Shown: positions 54,196 through 64,000, counted from the stretch's first letter. The stretch: DNA of 64,000 bases from Comamonas sp. NLF-1-9 (GCF_019195435.1 NZ_CP078069.1:248001-312000), one strand, 5' to 3'. A program made the numbers and translations. The notes: generated by a model not told the origin, from the sequence alone.

Positions 54196-55272
54196 TCAAT
54201 CCATCAGCGCCATGCCCTTGATCTGGGCATACAGGCTCTCGCCGGTCCGCAGCCCCAGGTGCACGCATGAATGGCGGGTAATGCGCGCCAGCAGCGGCGT
54301 GCCGGCGCAGTCCAGCCGGGCCAGCACCTGGCCAGGGCCGTCCGGCACCAGGTCGCTCAGGCGCACCGCCAGCACGTTGAGGATGCTGCAGTCCTGCGGC
54401 GCCTGGCGCGCCAGGCTCACGTCGCGCGCGGCCACGCGCAGGCGCACCGGCGCGCCAAGCGGCAGGCTGCGCGTGCTCACCAGGCGCAGCGTGCCGCCGC
54501 CAAAGCGCACGCTCAGCAGATAGTCGCCGGGGTCGTAGGCGGCCACCGTGCCGGCCACCAGGGCGCTGGCATCGCGCGCATGCGCCAGCGGCAGATCGGG
54601 CTGGGCGAGCAGGCTGGCGGCCGCGCCCTGGGCGCGCACGCGGCCTGCCTCCAGCACCACCAGATGGCTGGCCAGGCGCGCCACCTCGTCGCTGGCATGG
54701 CTCACGTAGAGCACGGGAAGGTCCAGCTCGCGCTGCAATTGCTCCAGATAGGGCAGTACCTCGGCCTTGCGCGCTTCGTCCAGCGCGGCCAGGGGTTCGT
54801 CCATCAGCAGCAGGCTGGGGCTGGCCGCCAGCGCGCGTGCGATGGCCACGCGCTGGCGCTCGCCGCCCGAGAGCGTGTGCGGCATGCGCCCCAGCAGGCC
54901 AGGCAGGCCGAGCAGCTCGACCGCCCGCTCGAGCGACACCCGCTGGCGCGCCGGGGGCTGGCGCCGCTGGCCGTATTCCATGTTGCGGCGCACCGTGAGG
55001 TGCTCGAACAGGCTGGCTTCCTGAAACACATAGCCCAGGTGGCGCCGGTGCGTGGGCAGCCACACGCCGCGCGCGTCGTCCTGCCAGAGCGCATCGCCCA
55101 GCGCGACCTGTCCCCGCGCGCGGCTCAGCCCGGCGATGGCGCGCAGACAAGTGGTCTTGCCGCAACCCGAGGCGCCATACAGCGCGGTGACGCCGCGTGC
55201 CGGCAAGTCCAGGTCCACGTCCAGGGAAAAGCCCGGGCGCGCAAGCTGCAGGCGGGCACGCAGGCCGCTCAT
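54196..55272 (-). CDS. modC: Molybdate ABC transporter ATP-binding protein
   Basis: A 358-residue ATPase. The N-terminal ABC domain has Walker A GASGCGKTT near 35, Q-loop VFQEASLFEHLTV, signature LSGGERQRVAIARAL and Walker B LLLMDEPLAALDEAR. The C-terminal TOBE/Mop domain (about 290-358) binds molybdate and regulates transport; it ends ITRHSCVHLGLRTGESLYAQ. The start overlaps the modB stop by four bases. It is last in modABC. Confidence 0.95.
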   Translation of the reverse strand: MSGLRARLQLARPGFSLDVDLDLPARGVTALYGASGCGKTTCLRAIAGLSRARGQVALGDALWQDDARGVWLPTHRRHLGYVFQEASLFEHLTVRRNMEYGQRRQPPARQRVSLERAVELLGLPGLLGRMPHTLSGGERQRVAIARALAASPSLLLMDEPLAALDEARKAEVLPYLEQLQRELDLPVLYVSHASDEVARLASHLVVLEAGRVRAQGAAASLLAQPDLPLAHARDASALVAGTVAAYDPGDYLLSVRFGGGTLRLVSTRSLPLGAPVRLRVAARDVSLARQAPQDCSILNVLAVRLSDLVPDGPGQVLARLDCAGTPLLARITRHSCVHLGLRTGESLYAQIKGMALMD

Positions 55273-55949
55273 TGCAGTCGCCCCCGGGGCTGCAGCCAGT
55301 GCAGCAGCACCAGCACGACGAAGGCGAAGCCGAGCATGCCGGCCGAAAGCCAATGGGCATGGTCGTACTGCATGGCTTCCACATGGTCGTAGATCTGTAC
55401 CGACACCACGCGGGTCTTGCCGGCGATGTTGCCGCCTATCATCAAGACCACGCCGAATTCGCCTACCGTGTGGGCGAAACTGAGCACGGCGGCGGTGATG
55501 AAGCCCGGGCGCGCCAGCGGCAGCGCCACGCTGAAGAAGCGGTCCAGCGGCGCGGCGCCGAGCGAGGCCGCGGCCTCCAGCGGGCGCTGCCCCACTGATT
55601 CGAAGGCGCGCTGCAGCGGCTGCACCGCAAACGGCAGCGAATAAATGATGGAGCCCACCAGCAGGCCGCCGAAGCTGAAGGGCAGGCGGCCCAGCCCGAT
55701 CGCCTCGGTGAGTCGCCCGAGCGGGCTCTCGGGACCGAGCGCGACCAGCAGATAAAAGCCGATGACCGTGGGCGGCAGCACCAGCGGCAGCGCAACCACC
55801 GCGCCCACCGGCGCGCGCCAGCGCGAGCGCGTATGTGCCAGCCACCAGGCGATGGGCGTGCCGAGCAGGAGCAGCGCGGCCGTCGTGAGACTCGCCAGCT
55901 GCAGCGTCAGGGCGATGGCCGACCAGTCCTCAGGGGAGAGCGTAACCAT
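55269..55949 (-). CDS. modB: Molybdate ABC transporter permease
   Basis: A 226-residue inner-membrane permease with five or six TM helices. ATG 55949 gives MVTLSPEDWSAIALTLQLAS and the binding-protein loop EAAASLGAAPLDRFFSVALP. It overlaps modA by about 20 bp. Family substrate is molybdate or tungstate. Confidence 0.94.
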   Translation of the reverse strand: MVTLSPEDWSAIALTLQLASLTTAALLLLGTPIAWWLAHTRSRWRAPVGAVVALPLVLPPTVIGFYLLVALGPESPLGRLTEAIGLGRLPFSFGGLLVGSIIYSLPFAVQPLQRAFESVGQRPLEAAASLGAAPLDRFFSVALPLARPGFITAAVLSFAHTVGEFGVVLMIGGNIAGKTRVVSVQIYDHVEAMQYDHAHWLSAGMLGFAFVVLVLLHWLQPRGRLQ

Positions 55950-56733
55950 AGGAGTGGATGATGGCGCGCGCCGCTTCACCCTGAAGAAAGCGCAGCAGCG
56001 CCGCCGCTGCCTCGTTGGCTGCGCCCTGTCTGAGCACGATGGCGTCCTGGCGCAGCGGATCGTGCAGGGCGGCGGGAACCTGCCAGGCCGAGCCGGCGCT
56101 CAAGCGTCCGTCCCGCACCACTTGTGAGCGCGCGACAAAGGCCAGCTCGGCATTGCCCGAGGCGGCAAACTGCCAGGCCTGCGCGATGCTTTCCCCTTGC
56201 ACGATGCGCGCTTGCAGCTCTGCGGCCAGCCCCAGCGCCTGCAGCGTCTGCATGGCTGCGGCGCCGTAGGGCGCGAGCCGCGGGTTGGCGATCGCCAGGT
56301 GGCGCCAGCCGGTCTGGCGCAGCACCGCGCCCCCGTCGTCCACATAGCCCGCCTGCTTGCTCCACAGCACGAGCTCACCGATGGCGTAGGTGAAGCGCGT
56401 TGCCTCCTGCGCCCAGCCTTCGCGCGCAAGGCGCTGCGGCGTCGCCTGGTCCGCCGACACCAGCACGTCAAAGGGCGCGCCATGCACGATTTGCGCATAG
56501 AACTTGCCGGTGGAGCCGAAGGAGAGCGACACCGTGTGCGGCGTCTGCTGCTCAAACCGCGTCGCGATCTCCTGCATGGGAGCGCTGAAGTTGGCCGCCA
56601 CCGCCACCAGCGCATGCGCCGCGTGGGCAGCCGGCGCGAGCAGCGCCAGCGCGCCCGCGGCCATCGCCCGGCGCAGGGTTGTGCCGGGCAGCAGCGGTGC
56701 GCGACGCTCGGCTCTGGCCATGGGCGTGGACAT
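55930..56733 (-). CDS. modA: Molybdate-binding periplasmic protein
   Basis: A 267-residue receptor. The N-terminal 40 residues form a signal peptide with a Tat-like TTLRRAMAAGALALL and cleavage near AAHAA. Mature ModA motifs are VAVAANFSAPMQEIATRFEQ, SLSFGSTGKFYAQIVHGAPF and VLVSADQATPQRLAREGWA. Serine/threonine residues in ANFSA and SFGSTG bind the oxyanion. First gene of modABC on the minus strand; no modE lies in view. Confidence 0.93.
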   Translation of the reverse strand: MSTPMARAERRAPLLPGTTLRRAMAAGALALLAPAAHAAHALVAVAANFSAPMQEIATRFEQQTPHTVSLSFGSTGKFYAQIVHGAPFDVLVSADQATPQRLAREGWAQEATRFTYAIGELVLWSKQAGYVDDGGAVLRQTGWRHLAIANPRLAPYGAAAMQTLQALGLAAELQARIVQGESIAQAWQFAASGNAELAFVARSQVVRDGRLSAGSAWQVPAALHDPLRQDAIVLRQGAANEAAAALLRFLQGEAARAIIHSYGYALP

Positions 56734-56764
56734 CGGCGCGGGCAGGGCGGCAGGCCAGCGGCGC

Positions 56765-58009
56765 TCAGGCGGGGCGCGCCGGCGCCCGATCGGCGGGCGG
56801 CGTGTGCGCGAGCCAGGCCTGTGCCAGGCGCACCCAGTAGCTCGCGCCCAGCGGGATCAGCTCGTCGTTGAAGTCGTAGTGCGGGTTGTGCAGGGTGCAG
56901 GGCCCGGCGTCGTGCCCGCCGCCGGCGTAGCTGCCGCGGTGCGCGCCGTCGCCGTTGCCGATGAAGCAGTAGGCGCCCGGGCGCTCTTGCAGCATGTAGG
57001 CGAAGTCTTCCGCGCCCAGCGTCGGCTCCTGGTTGCGGGTGCGCTCGGCGCCCACGAGTTCGCGCATCACCTTCCGGCAAAACTCGGCCTCGTAGGCGGT
57101 GTTGATGGTCGGCGGATAGTTGCGCTGGAACTCGAAGTGGTGGCTCGCGCCGAAGGCCGCGCACAGGCCTTCGGTGATCTCGCGCATGCGCCGCTCTATC
57201 AGATCGAGCGTCTCGAAGCTGAAGGTGCGCACCGTGCCCTGCAGCTCGCAGGCGTCGGGGATCACGTTGTTGGCCTCGCCCGCGTGGATCATGGTCACCG
57301 AGATCACGCCGGCATCGACGGGCTTGCGGTTGCGCGAGACGATGGTCTGGAAGGCCTGCACCAGCTGGCAGGCGATGGGCACGGGGTCGGTGCCCATGTG
57401 CGGCATCGCGGCATGTCCGCCCTTGCCGCTGATGGTGATGCGAAATTCGTTGCTCGAACCCATGACCGGCCCGCTGCTCACCGCCAGCACCCCGGCGGGC
57501 ACTCCTGGCCAGTTGTGCATGCCGAACACCGCCTCCATAGCAAAGCGGGTGAACAGGCCGTCGCCGATCATCTCGCGCGCGCCGCCGCCGCCTTCTTCGG
57601 CCGGCTGGAAGATCAGGTAGACCGTGCCGTCGAAGTCGCGTGCGCTCGCCAGGTACTGGCCCGCCGCCAGCAGCATCGCGGTATGCCCGTCGTGGCCGCA
57701 GGCGTGCATCTTGCCGGGGCGCGTGCTCGCATGGGCGAAGGTGTTGAATTCGGACATCGGCAGCGCGTCCATGTCGGCGCGCAGACCCAGCGCGCGGCCG
57801 CTCTTGCCGCCGTCGCGGCCATGTACCACGCCGACCACGCCAGTCCTGCCCAGGCCGGCATGGACCTCGGCGCCCCAGTGGCGCAGCCGCTCGGCCACCA
57901 GCGCTGCGGTGCGCTCTTCCTCGAAACACAGCTCGGGGTGCGCGTGGATGTCACGCCGCAGTTGGGTCAGCGCCGCAGCCTGCGCGAGTATCGGTTCGAT
58001 CAGCTTCAT
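56765..58009 (-). CDS. M20-family amidohydrolase (hippurate-hydrolase type)
   Basis: A 414-residue dinuclear metallo-amidohydrolase. The metal-site segments are GLRADMDALPMSE, KMHACGHDGHTAMLL and FQPAEEGGGGAREM, with the C-terminal GAEDFAYML; the Cys in HACGHDGH is a ligand in the aminoacylase subgroup. Members cleave N-acyl amino acids such as hippurate or N-acetyl-diaminopimelate. It lies between modA (31 bp downstream) and the divergent sigma-54 regulator. Substrate unknown. Confidence 0.9.
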   Translation of the reverse strand: MKLIEPILAQAAALTQLRRDIHAHPELCFEEERTAALVAERLRHWGAEVHAGLGRTGVVGVVHGRDGGKSGRALGLRADMDALPMSEFNTFAHASTRPGKMHACGHDGHTAMLLAAGQYLASARDFDGTVYLIFQPAEEGGGGAREMIGDGLFTRFAMEAVFGMHNWPGVPAGVLAVSSGPVMGSSNEFRITISGKGGHAAMPHMGTDPVPIACQLVQAFQTIVSRNRKPVDAGVISVTMIHAGEANNVIPDACELQGTVRTFSFETLDLIERRMREITEGLCAAFGASHHFEFQRNYPPTINTAYEAEFCRKVMRELVGAERTRNQEPTLGAEDFAYMLQERPGAYCFIGNGDGAHRGSYAGGGHDAGPCTLHNPHYDFNDELIPLGASYWVRLAQAWLAHTPPADRAPARPA

Positions 58010-58116
58010 GCTGGCAGTCTAGCGGCGCGGCCAGGCCTGCGTAAGCCCCCGCCGCCTGCCGCATGCACGGCCGCGTGCAGGCCGGGCGCCGCCGCGCGAG
58101 CCGCTACCATCGCGCC

Positions 58117-59622
<1,506 letters not shown>

Positions 59623-59630
59623 ACGCGTGC

Positions 59631-59663
59631 CTGAAATAGAGACAAAAAATGCTTGTATTTCAG
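59631..59663. promoter_or_regulatory. Inverted repeat upstream of the sigma-54 promoter
   Basis: CTGAAATA and TATTTCAG form an 8-bp perfect inverted repeat with 17 bases between, 57 bp upstream of the sigma-54 match at 59720. This spacing and symmetry suit an enhancer site for a Fis-type activator dimer. It is the only strong dyad in the 353-bp gap. Confidence 0.5.
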
Positions 59664-59719
59664 CCGGCCCACTTGAACGCTTGCTTGGACCCGGCATGCA
59701 GGGCTTGCTGTCCGGGGTA

Positions 59720-59735
59720 TGGCATGCTTCATGCA
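59720..59735 (+). promoter_or_regulatory. Sigma-54 promoter match
   Basis: TGGCAT-GCTTC-ATGCA: the -24 GG (59721-59722) and -12 GC (59733-59734) have the exact consensus spacing of TGGCAC-N5-TTGCA. Start of transcription would be near 59746, leaving a 230-base leader before the first transporter gene at 59976. A second, weaker match is at 59773-59788. Confidence 0.72.
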
Positions 59736-59772
59736 TCCCGTCTTGCGGCGATGGCGCTTGCAAGTGGGCGAA

Positions 59773-59788
59773 TGGCGCTGTGGCTGCA
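59773..59788 (+). promoter_or_regulatory. Second sigma-54 promoter match (weaker)
   Basis: TGGCGC-TGTGG-CTGCA with correct -24/-12 spacing (GG 59774-59775, GC 59786-59787). It departs from consensus at positions 5 and 12. The remaining 187 bp to the gene hold no further element I can support. Confidence 0.4.
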
Positions 59789-59975
59789 CAGCCTTTCGGC
59801 TTGCACGCACAAGGGGCGCGGCAGGCCATGACAAGGGTTAACCCTTTTGTTTTTCAGGACCATAGGCGTTTATCCCGAGGTGAACGCCATTCAACAGGGT
59901 TTACGATGCGACGCGGCAAGACAAGGGAGGCATACGGCGGTTCCGCAGTGGTTTGGCGGTGCGCGCTGTCCGGCA

Positions 59976-60749
59976 ATGGGTGAATACATTCTCGAAACCT
60001 CGCACCTGACCAAGGAGTTCAAGGGCTTCACTGCAGTGAGTGACGTCAAGCTCTCGGTCAGAAAGGGCGCGATCCATGCGCTCATCGGCCCCAACGGCGC
60101 GGGCAAGACGACCTGCTTCAACCTGCTCACCAAGTTTCTTGAGCCCACGCGCGGCAAGATCCTGTTCGAGGGCGTGGACATCACCAGCGAGAAGCCGGCC
60201 CAGGTGGCGCGCCGGGGCATGGTGCGCTCGTTCCAGATTTCGTCGACCTTCCCCTACATGACGGTGCTGGAGAACGTGCGCGTCGGCCTGCAGCCCACGC
60301 TGGGCACGAGCTACAACTTCTGGCGCTCCTCGCGCACGCTGGACCAGCTCAACGGCCGGTGCATGGAGCTGCTGGAGCACGTCGGTCTGGCCGAGTTTGC
60401 CCATCTCAAGGCCATGGAGCTGCCCTACGGCCGCAAGCGGGCGCTGGAAATTGCCACAACGCTTGCCGTTGACCCCAAGCTGCTGCTGCTCGATGAGCCC
60501 ACGCAGGGCATGGGCCATGAGGACGTGGAGATGATCACCGAGCTGATCAAGAAGGTGGCGGCCAACCGCACGGTGCTGATGGTGGAGCACAACATGGGCG
60601 TGGTCGGGCGCATTGCCGACACGATCACCGTGCTGCAGTTCGGCCAGGTGATCGCCGAGGGACCGTATTCGGAGGTGTCGCGCAATCCCCAGGTGCTCGA
60701 GGCCTACATGGGCAGCAGCAACGAGGCGCTCGCCGGCATCGGCGAATGA
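59976..60749 (+). CDS. ABC transporter ATP-binding protein, LivG type
   Basis: A 257-residue ATPase of the hydrophobic-amino-acid (HAAT) import family. The ATG at 59976 gives MGEYILETSHLTKEFKGFTA; no earlier in-frame start is useful and no Shine-Dalgarno is obvious. Walker A is GPNGAGKTT (intact), Q-loop RSFQISSTFPYMTV, and Walker B is KLLLLDEPTQGMGHEDV. The signature is LPYGRKRALEIATTL instead of the more usual LSYGQQRRLEIARAL. First gene of a transporter operon of five visible genes, under the sigma-54 promoter. Confidence 0.92.
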   Translation: MGEYILETSHLTKEFKGFTAVSDVKLSVRKGAIHALIGPNGAGKTTCFNLLTKFLEPTRGKILFEGVDITSEKPAQVARRGMVRSFQISSTFPYMTVLENVRVGLQPTLGTSYNFWRSSRTLDQLNGRCMELLEHVGLAEFAHLKAMELPYGRKRALEIATTLAVDPKLLLLDEPTQGMGHEDVEMITELIKKVAANRTVLMVEHNMGVVGRIADTITVLQFGQVIAEGPYSEVSRNPQVLEAYMGSSNEALAGIGE

Positions 60750-60762
60750 GGGCAGGCAGACG

Positions 60763-61476
60763 ATGAACGCATCCCAAACGACCGCCATCCGCTTCAAGGA
60801 CGTGCAGGCCTGGTATGGAGAGTCCCACATCCTGCATGGCGTCAACTTCCACGTGCAGGCCGGCGAGGTGGTCAGCCTGCTCGGGCGCAACGGCGCGGGC
60901 CGCACGACCAGTCTGCGCGCGCTCATGGGCCTGGTGGGCCGGCGCAGCGGCAGCATAGAGATCAACGGCGTGGATACGGTGAGCATGGCGCCGCACCAGA
61001 TCGCGCGCCTGGGCGTGGGCTACTGCCCGGAAGAGCGCGGCATCCTCACCTCGCTGAGCTGCGAAGAGAACCTGCTGCTGCCGCCCAAGGTGGCCGAAGG
61101 CGGCATGGGCGTGGACGAGATCTATGCCATGTTCCCCAACCTGCAGGCGCGCCGCGCCAGCCCCGGCGGGCGCCTGTCGGGTGGCGAGCAGCAGATGCTG
61201 GCGGTGGCGCGCATCCTGCGCACCGGGGCCAAGATCCTGCTTCTCGACGAAATTTCCGAAGGCCTGGCGCCCGTTATCGTGCAGGCGCTGGCGCGCATGA
61301 TCCGCGAGCTGCGCACCCGGGGCTTCACCGTGCTCATGGTCGAGCAGAACTTTCACTTTGCCGCGCCGCTGGCCGACCGCTTCTACATCATGGAGCGTGG
61401 CCAGATCCTGCGCGAACTCAGCGCCGCGGAGCTGCAAGGCAACATGCAGACCCTGCACCAGTACCTGAGTGTCTGA
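60763..61476 (+). CDS. ABC transporter ATP-binding protein, LivF type, Walker A Lys->Arg
   Basis: A 237-residue ATPase paired with the LivG-type protein. The P-loop reads LLGRNGAGRTTSLRALMG: the lysine that normally coordinates ATP phosphates (GxGKT) is arginine, codon CGC at 60901-60903. The rest looks functional: signature LSGGEQQMLAVARIL, Walker B KILLLDEISEGLAPV with its catalytic glutamate, H-loop LMVEQNFHFA. It may be a degenerate site in an asymmetric ATPase pair. Starts 13 bp after the first ATPase. Confidence 0.93.
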   Translation: MNASQTTAIRFKDVQAWYGESHILHGVNFHVQAGEVVSLLGRNGAGRTTSLRALMGLVGRRSGSIEINGVDTVSMAPHQIARLGVGYCPEERGILTSLSCEENLLLPPKVAEGGMGVDEIYAMFPNLQARRASPGGRLSGGEQQMLAVARILRTGAKILLLDEISEGLAPVIVQALARMIRELRTRGFTVLMVEQNFHFAAPLADRFYIMERGQILRELSAAELQGNMQTLHQYLSV

Positions 61477-61512
61477 TTTCCCAACCCTGCATCACCTACG
61501 AGGAGATATCTG

Positions 61513-62730
61513 ATGAAACGCAAATTGCTGTGTTCCCTGATTGCCGGCATCGGCCTGGCTGCCGGCGGCCTGGCGCACGCCGAGGTGAGCGGTGGCGTGG
61601 TGAAGATCGGGGTGCTCTCGGACATGTCCGGCCCCTATGCCGACCTCTCCGGCCCGGGCTCGGTCGTCGCGGCCAAGATGGCGGCCGAGGACTACGTCAA
61701 GCAGACCGGCTCCAAGCTCAAGATCGAGGTCGTCTCGGGCGATCACCAGAACAAGCCCGACGTCGGCTCCAGCATCACGCGCAAGTGGATCGACTCCGAA
61801 GGCGTGGACATGATCCTGGACGTGCCGACCTCCTCGGTGATGTTCGCCGTCGCCGAAGTGGTCAAGGAAAAGAACAAGGTGCTGGTGGACTCGACCGGCG
61901 GCTCCTCGGACATGACCGGCAAGTCCTGCAACGCCAATACCGTGCACTGGACTTACGACACCTGGATGCTGGCCCATGGGACGGGCTCGGCCGTGGTCAA
62001 GAGCGGCGGTGACAGCTGGTTCTTCCTGACCGCCGATTACGCCTTCGGCCACGCGCTCGAGAAGGACACCTCCGAGGTCGTGAAGAACAACGGCGGCAAG
62101 GTGCTGGGCAGTGTCAAGGTGCCGCTGGGCACGACGGACTTCTCGTCCTTCCTGCTGCAGGCCCAGGGCTCCAAGGCCAAGATCGTCGGCCTGGCCAACG
62201 CCGGCAACGACACCATCAACTCGATCAAGCAGGCGGCCGAGTTCGGCATCGTCAAGGGCGGCCAGAAGATGGCCGGTCTGCTGGTGTTCATCAGCGACGT
62301 GCACGGCCTGGGCCTGCAGACCGCGCAAGGCCTGCAGTTGACCGAGACCTTCTACTGGAACCAGGACGACGGCGCGCGCGCATGGTCCAAGCGCTTTGGC
62401 GAGCGCCATGGCGGCAAGATGCCGACCTCGGCCCAGGCAGGCGTGTACGCCGGCATGCTGCACTACCTGAAGGCGGTGGACGCACTGCAGGAGGATGCCG
62501 ACGGCGCCAAGGTGGTGGCCGAGATGAAGAAGCTGCCCACGGACGATCCGCTGTTCGGCAAGGGCGTGGTGCGCGAAGACGGTCGCAAGATCCATCCCGC
62601 CTACCTGTTCGAGGTGAAGACGCCGGCCGAGTCCAAGGGCCCCTGGGACTACTACAAGCTGGTGCAGACCATCCCGGCAGACCAGGCCTTCCGTCCGCTC
62701 AAGGACGGCAATTGCCCGCTGGTGAAGTAA
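61513..62730 (+). CDS. ABC transporter substrate-binding protein, LivK/HAAT type
   Basis: A 405-residue periplasmic receptor. The signal peptide MKRKLLCSLIAGIGLAAGGL is cut near AHAEV. The mature N-terminus VVKIGVLSDMSGPYADLSGP is that of the Peripla_BP_6 family, with DVPTSSVMFAVAEVV and WFFLTADYAFGHALEKDTSE in the hinge region. Relatives bind branched-chain amino acids, amides or aromatic acids; the ligand here is unknown. A Shine-Dalgarno GAGGAGA precedes the ATG. Confidence 0.92.
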   Translation: MKRKLLCSLIAGIGLAAGGLAHAEVSGGVVKIGVLSDMSGPYADLSGPGSVVAAKMAAEDYVKQTGSKLKIEVVSGDHQNKPDVGSSITRKWIDSEGVDMILDVPTSSVMFAVAEVVKEKNKVLVDSTGGSSDMTGKSCNANTVHWTYDTWMLAHGTGSAVVKSGGDSWFFLTADYAFGHALEKDTSEVVKNNGGKVLGSVKVPLGTTDFSSFLLQAQGSKAKIVGLANAGNDTINSIKQAAEFGIVKGGQKMAGLLVFISDVHGLGLQTAQGLQLTETFYWNQDDGARAWSKRFGERHGGKMPTSAQAGVYAGMLHYLKAVDALQEDADGAKVVAEMKKLPTDDPLFGKGVVREDGRKIHPAYLFEVKTPAESKGPWDYYKLVQTIPADQAFRPLKDGNCPLVK

Positions 62731-62767
62731 GAGCGGCGGATATCGAAGAGAAGCGGGGCGTTACCCA

Positions 62768-63652
62768 ATGGACATATTCGGCATTCCCGTGCAGGCCTTG
62801 ATGGGGCAGCTGCTCATCGGGCTGATCAATGGCTCCTTCTACGCCCTGCTCTCGCTCGGGCTGGCCGTGATATTCGGCCTGCTCAACATCATCAACTTTG
62901 CCCACGGCGCGTTCTACATGATGGGCGCGTTCGGGGCCTATCTGCTGCTCAACAAGCTGGGCCTCAATTACTGGTGGGCCCTGCTGCTGTCCCCGATCAT
63001 CGTCGGGGCGGTGGGCGTGGTGCTCGAGCGCACCATGCTCAAGCGCCTCTACCAGCTCGATCACCTCTACGGCCTCTTGCTCACTTTCGGGCTGGCGCTG
63101 ATCATCCAGGGGCTGTTTCGCAATGAATTCGGCTCCAGCGGCCTGCCCTACGCGATACCGGCGCAGCTCTCGGGCGGGCAGAACCTGGGCTTCATGTTCC
63201 TGCCCAACTACCGCGCCTGGGTCATCGTCGCGTCCCTGGTCGTGTGCCTGCTGACCTGGTACGTGATCGAACACACGCGCCTGGGCGGCTATCTGCGCGC
63301 CGCGACCGAAAACCCGCAACTGGTGCAGGCCTTCGGCATCAACGTGCCGCGCATGATCACGCTCACCTTCGGTTTCGGCGTGGGTCTGGCGGCGCTGGCC
63401 GGAGTCATGGCCGCGCCCATCTACCAGGTCGGGCCGCTCATGGGGGCCGACCTCATCATCGTCGTGTTTGCCGTGGTGGTCATAGGCGGCATGGGCTCGA
63501 TCATGGGCGCCATCGTCACCGGCTTCGGCCTGGGGCTGGTCGAAGGCCTGACCAAGGTCTTCTACCCCGAGGCTTCCACTACCGTGATCTTCGTCATCAT
63601 GACCATCGTGCTGCTGCTGCGACCGGCAGGGCTGTTTGGCGCAGAAAAGTAA
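62768..63652 (+). CDS. ABC transporter permease, LivH type
   Basis: A 294-residue inner-membrane permease with about eight TM helices. Family text: LLIGLINGSFYALLSLGLAV, IFGLLNIINFAHGAFYMMGA and LGGYLRAATENPQLVQAFGI in the cytoplasmic coupling loop. It begins 37 bp after the receptor gene. Confidence 0.93.
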   Translation: MDIFGIPVQALMGQLLIGLINGSFYALLSLGLAVIFGLLNIINFAHGAFYMMGAFGAYLLLNKLGLNYWWALLLSPIIVGAVGVVLERTMLKRLYQLDHLYGLLLTFGLALIIQGLFRNEFGSSGLPYAIPAQLSGGQNLGFMFLPNYRAWVIVASLVVCLLTWYVIEHTRLGGYLRAATENPQLVQAFGINVPRMITLTFGFGVGLAALAGVMAAPIYQVGPLMGADLIIVVFAVVVIGGMGSIMGAIVTGFGLGLVEGLTKVFYPEASTTVIFVIMTIVLLLRPAGLFGAEK

Positions 63653-63656
63653 ATCC

Positions 63657-64000
63657 ATGAACACAGCAGTGAGTACCCCGGTACACGCTTCCGCGGCCGA
63701 GCTGGAAAAGGCCGCGCGGCGCACCCATTTGACGGTGTTCGTCCTCATGATGGTGGTGCTGATCGCCGCGCCCTTCCTCGGCGTCTATCCGGTCTTCATG
63801 ATGAAGGTGATGTGCTTTGCGCTGTTCGCCTGCGCCTTCAACCTTTTGCTCGGCTTTGGCGGCCTGTTGTCCTTCGGTCATGCGATGTTTCTCGGTGGCG
63901 CCGGCTATGCGGCCGCGCATTCGGCCAAGGTCTGGGGCTTCACGCCGGAGCTGGCCGTTCTCTTTGCCACTGCCTGCACTGCCGCGCTCGGCTGGGTGAC
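63657..64000 (+). CDS. ABC transporter permease, LivM type (partial, runs off window)
   Basis: The first 114 codons of the second permease. It begins MNTAVSTPVHASAAELEKAA, then a TM helix (LTVFVLMMVVLIAAPFLGVY) and the LivM motif FNLLLGFGGLLSFGHAMFLG. The ATG lies 4 bp after the LivH-type stop. The 3' part is outside the window. Confidence 0.9.
   Translation, partial: MNTAVSTPVHASAAELEKAARRTHLTVFVLMMVVLIAAPFLGVYPVFMMKVMCFALFACAFNLLLGFGGLLSFGHAMFLGGAGYAAAHSAKVWGFTPELAVLFATACTAALGWV

Overview
The window is GC-rich throughout, with overlapping operons and house-keeping gene orders typical of the Burkholderiales: purD-hemF-rsfS-rlmH-maf-rng, lptF/lptG divergent from pepA, pilB-pilC-pilD-coaE-zapD, rpmB-rpmG, and xseB-ispA-dxs. 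Protein character and a short interspersed hairpin repeat that I associate with Acidovorax/Comamonas relatives point to a betaproteobacterium of the Comamonadaceae. No tRNA, rRNA, CRISPR array, transposase or phage gene was seen. GC and family statements are by eye and from memory, not from a search.

Layout. 1-6.9 kb: end of a threonine/serine dehydratase, a YjgR-type HerA-like ATPase, yebC, purD, hemF, rsfS and rlmH. 6.9-12.2 kb: an accessory block wedged between rlmH and maf. It holds a HigBA-type toxin-antitoxin pair, a 102-bp broken copy of the 3' end of a permease gene, a lower-GC two-gene cassette of unknown proteins, and a complete nitrate/sulfonate/taurine-type ABC transporter. 12.2-21.4 kb: maf, rng, a secreted DUF4124-like protein, a methionine-type aminotransferase, a CysB-like regulator, lptG/lptF and pepA. 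21.4-23.8 kb: a Tat-exported flavocytochrome-c-type sulfide dehydrogenase flavoprotein followed by a Tat-exported Rieske protein. 23.9-27.9 kb: a ThDP enzyme of the acetolactate-synthase family, the YlqF GTPase and an MFS transporter. 27.9-32.3 kb: a tightly coupled operon of a membrane protein, a 2TM protein, a GST, a DUF4188 protein, a LytS-type kinase and a LytTR regulator, then a DUF1330 protein. 32.4-38.3 kb: zapD, coaE, pilD, pilC, pilB, rpmG, rpmB.

38.6-46.8 kb: a chemoreceptor, a DsrE-like protein, a RidA-like protein, comEC, a mercaptopyruvate sulfurtransferase, an EamA exporter and a Rieske oxygenase. 47.1-50.2 kb: xseB-ispA-dxs, the entry to isoprenoid synthesis. 50.3-54.0 kb: a TRAP transporter whose binding-protein gene is convergent with its permease genes. 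54.2-58.0 kb: modABC for molybdate and an M20 amidohydrolase. 58.1-64.0 kb: a sigma-54 activator followed, after a 353-bp gap with sigma-54 promoter matches, by a branched-chain-amino-acid-type ABC operon that runs off the end of the window.

Most interesting: (1) the 7.0-9.5 kb cassette with its duplicated permease tail; (2) the hairpin repeat family, one copy of which is translated inside comEC; (3) a sulfide-dehydrogenase-like flavoprotein paired with a Rieske protein instead of a cytochrome, with a terminator hairpin between them; (4) the sigma-54 circuit and a LivF-type ATPase whose Walker A lysine is arginine; (5) the LytS/LytTR operon that also encodes a GST and a DUF4188 protein.
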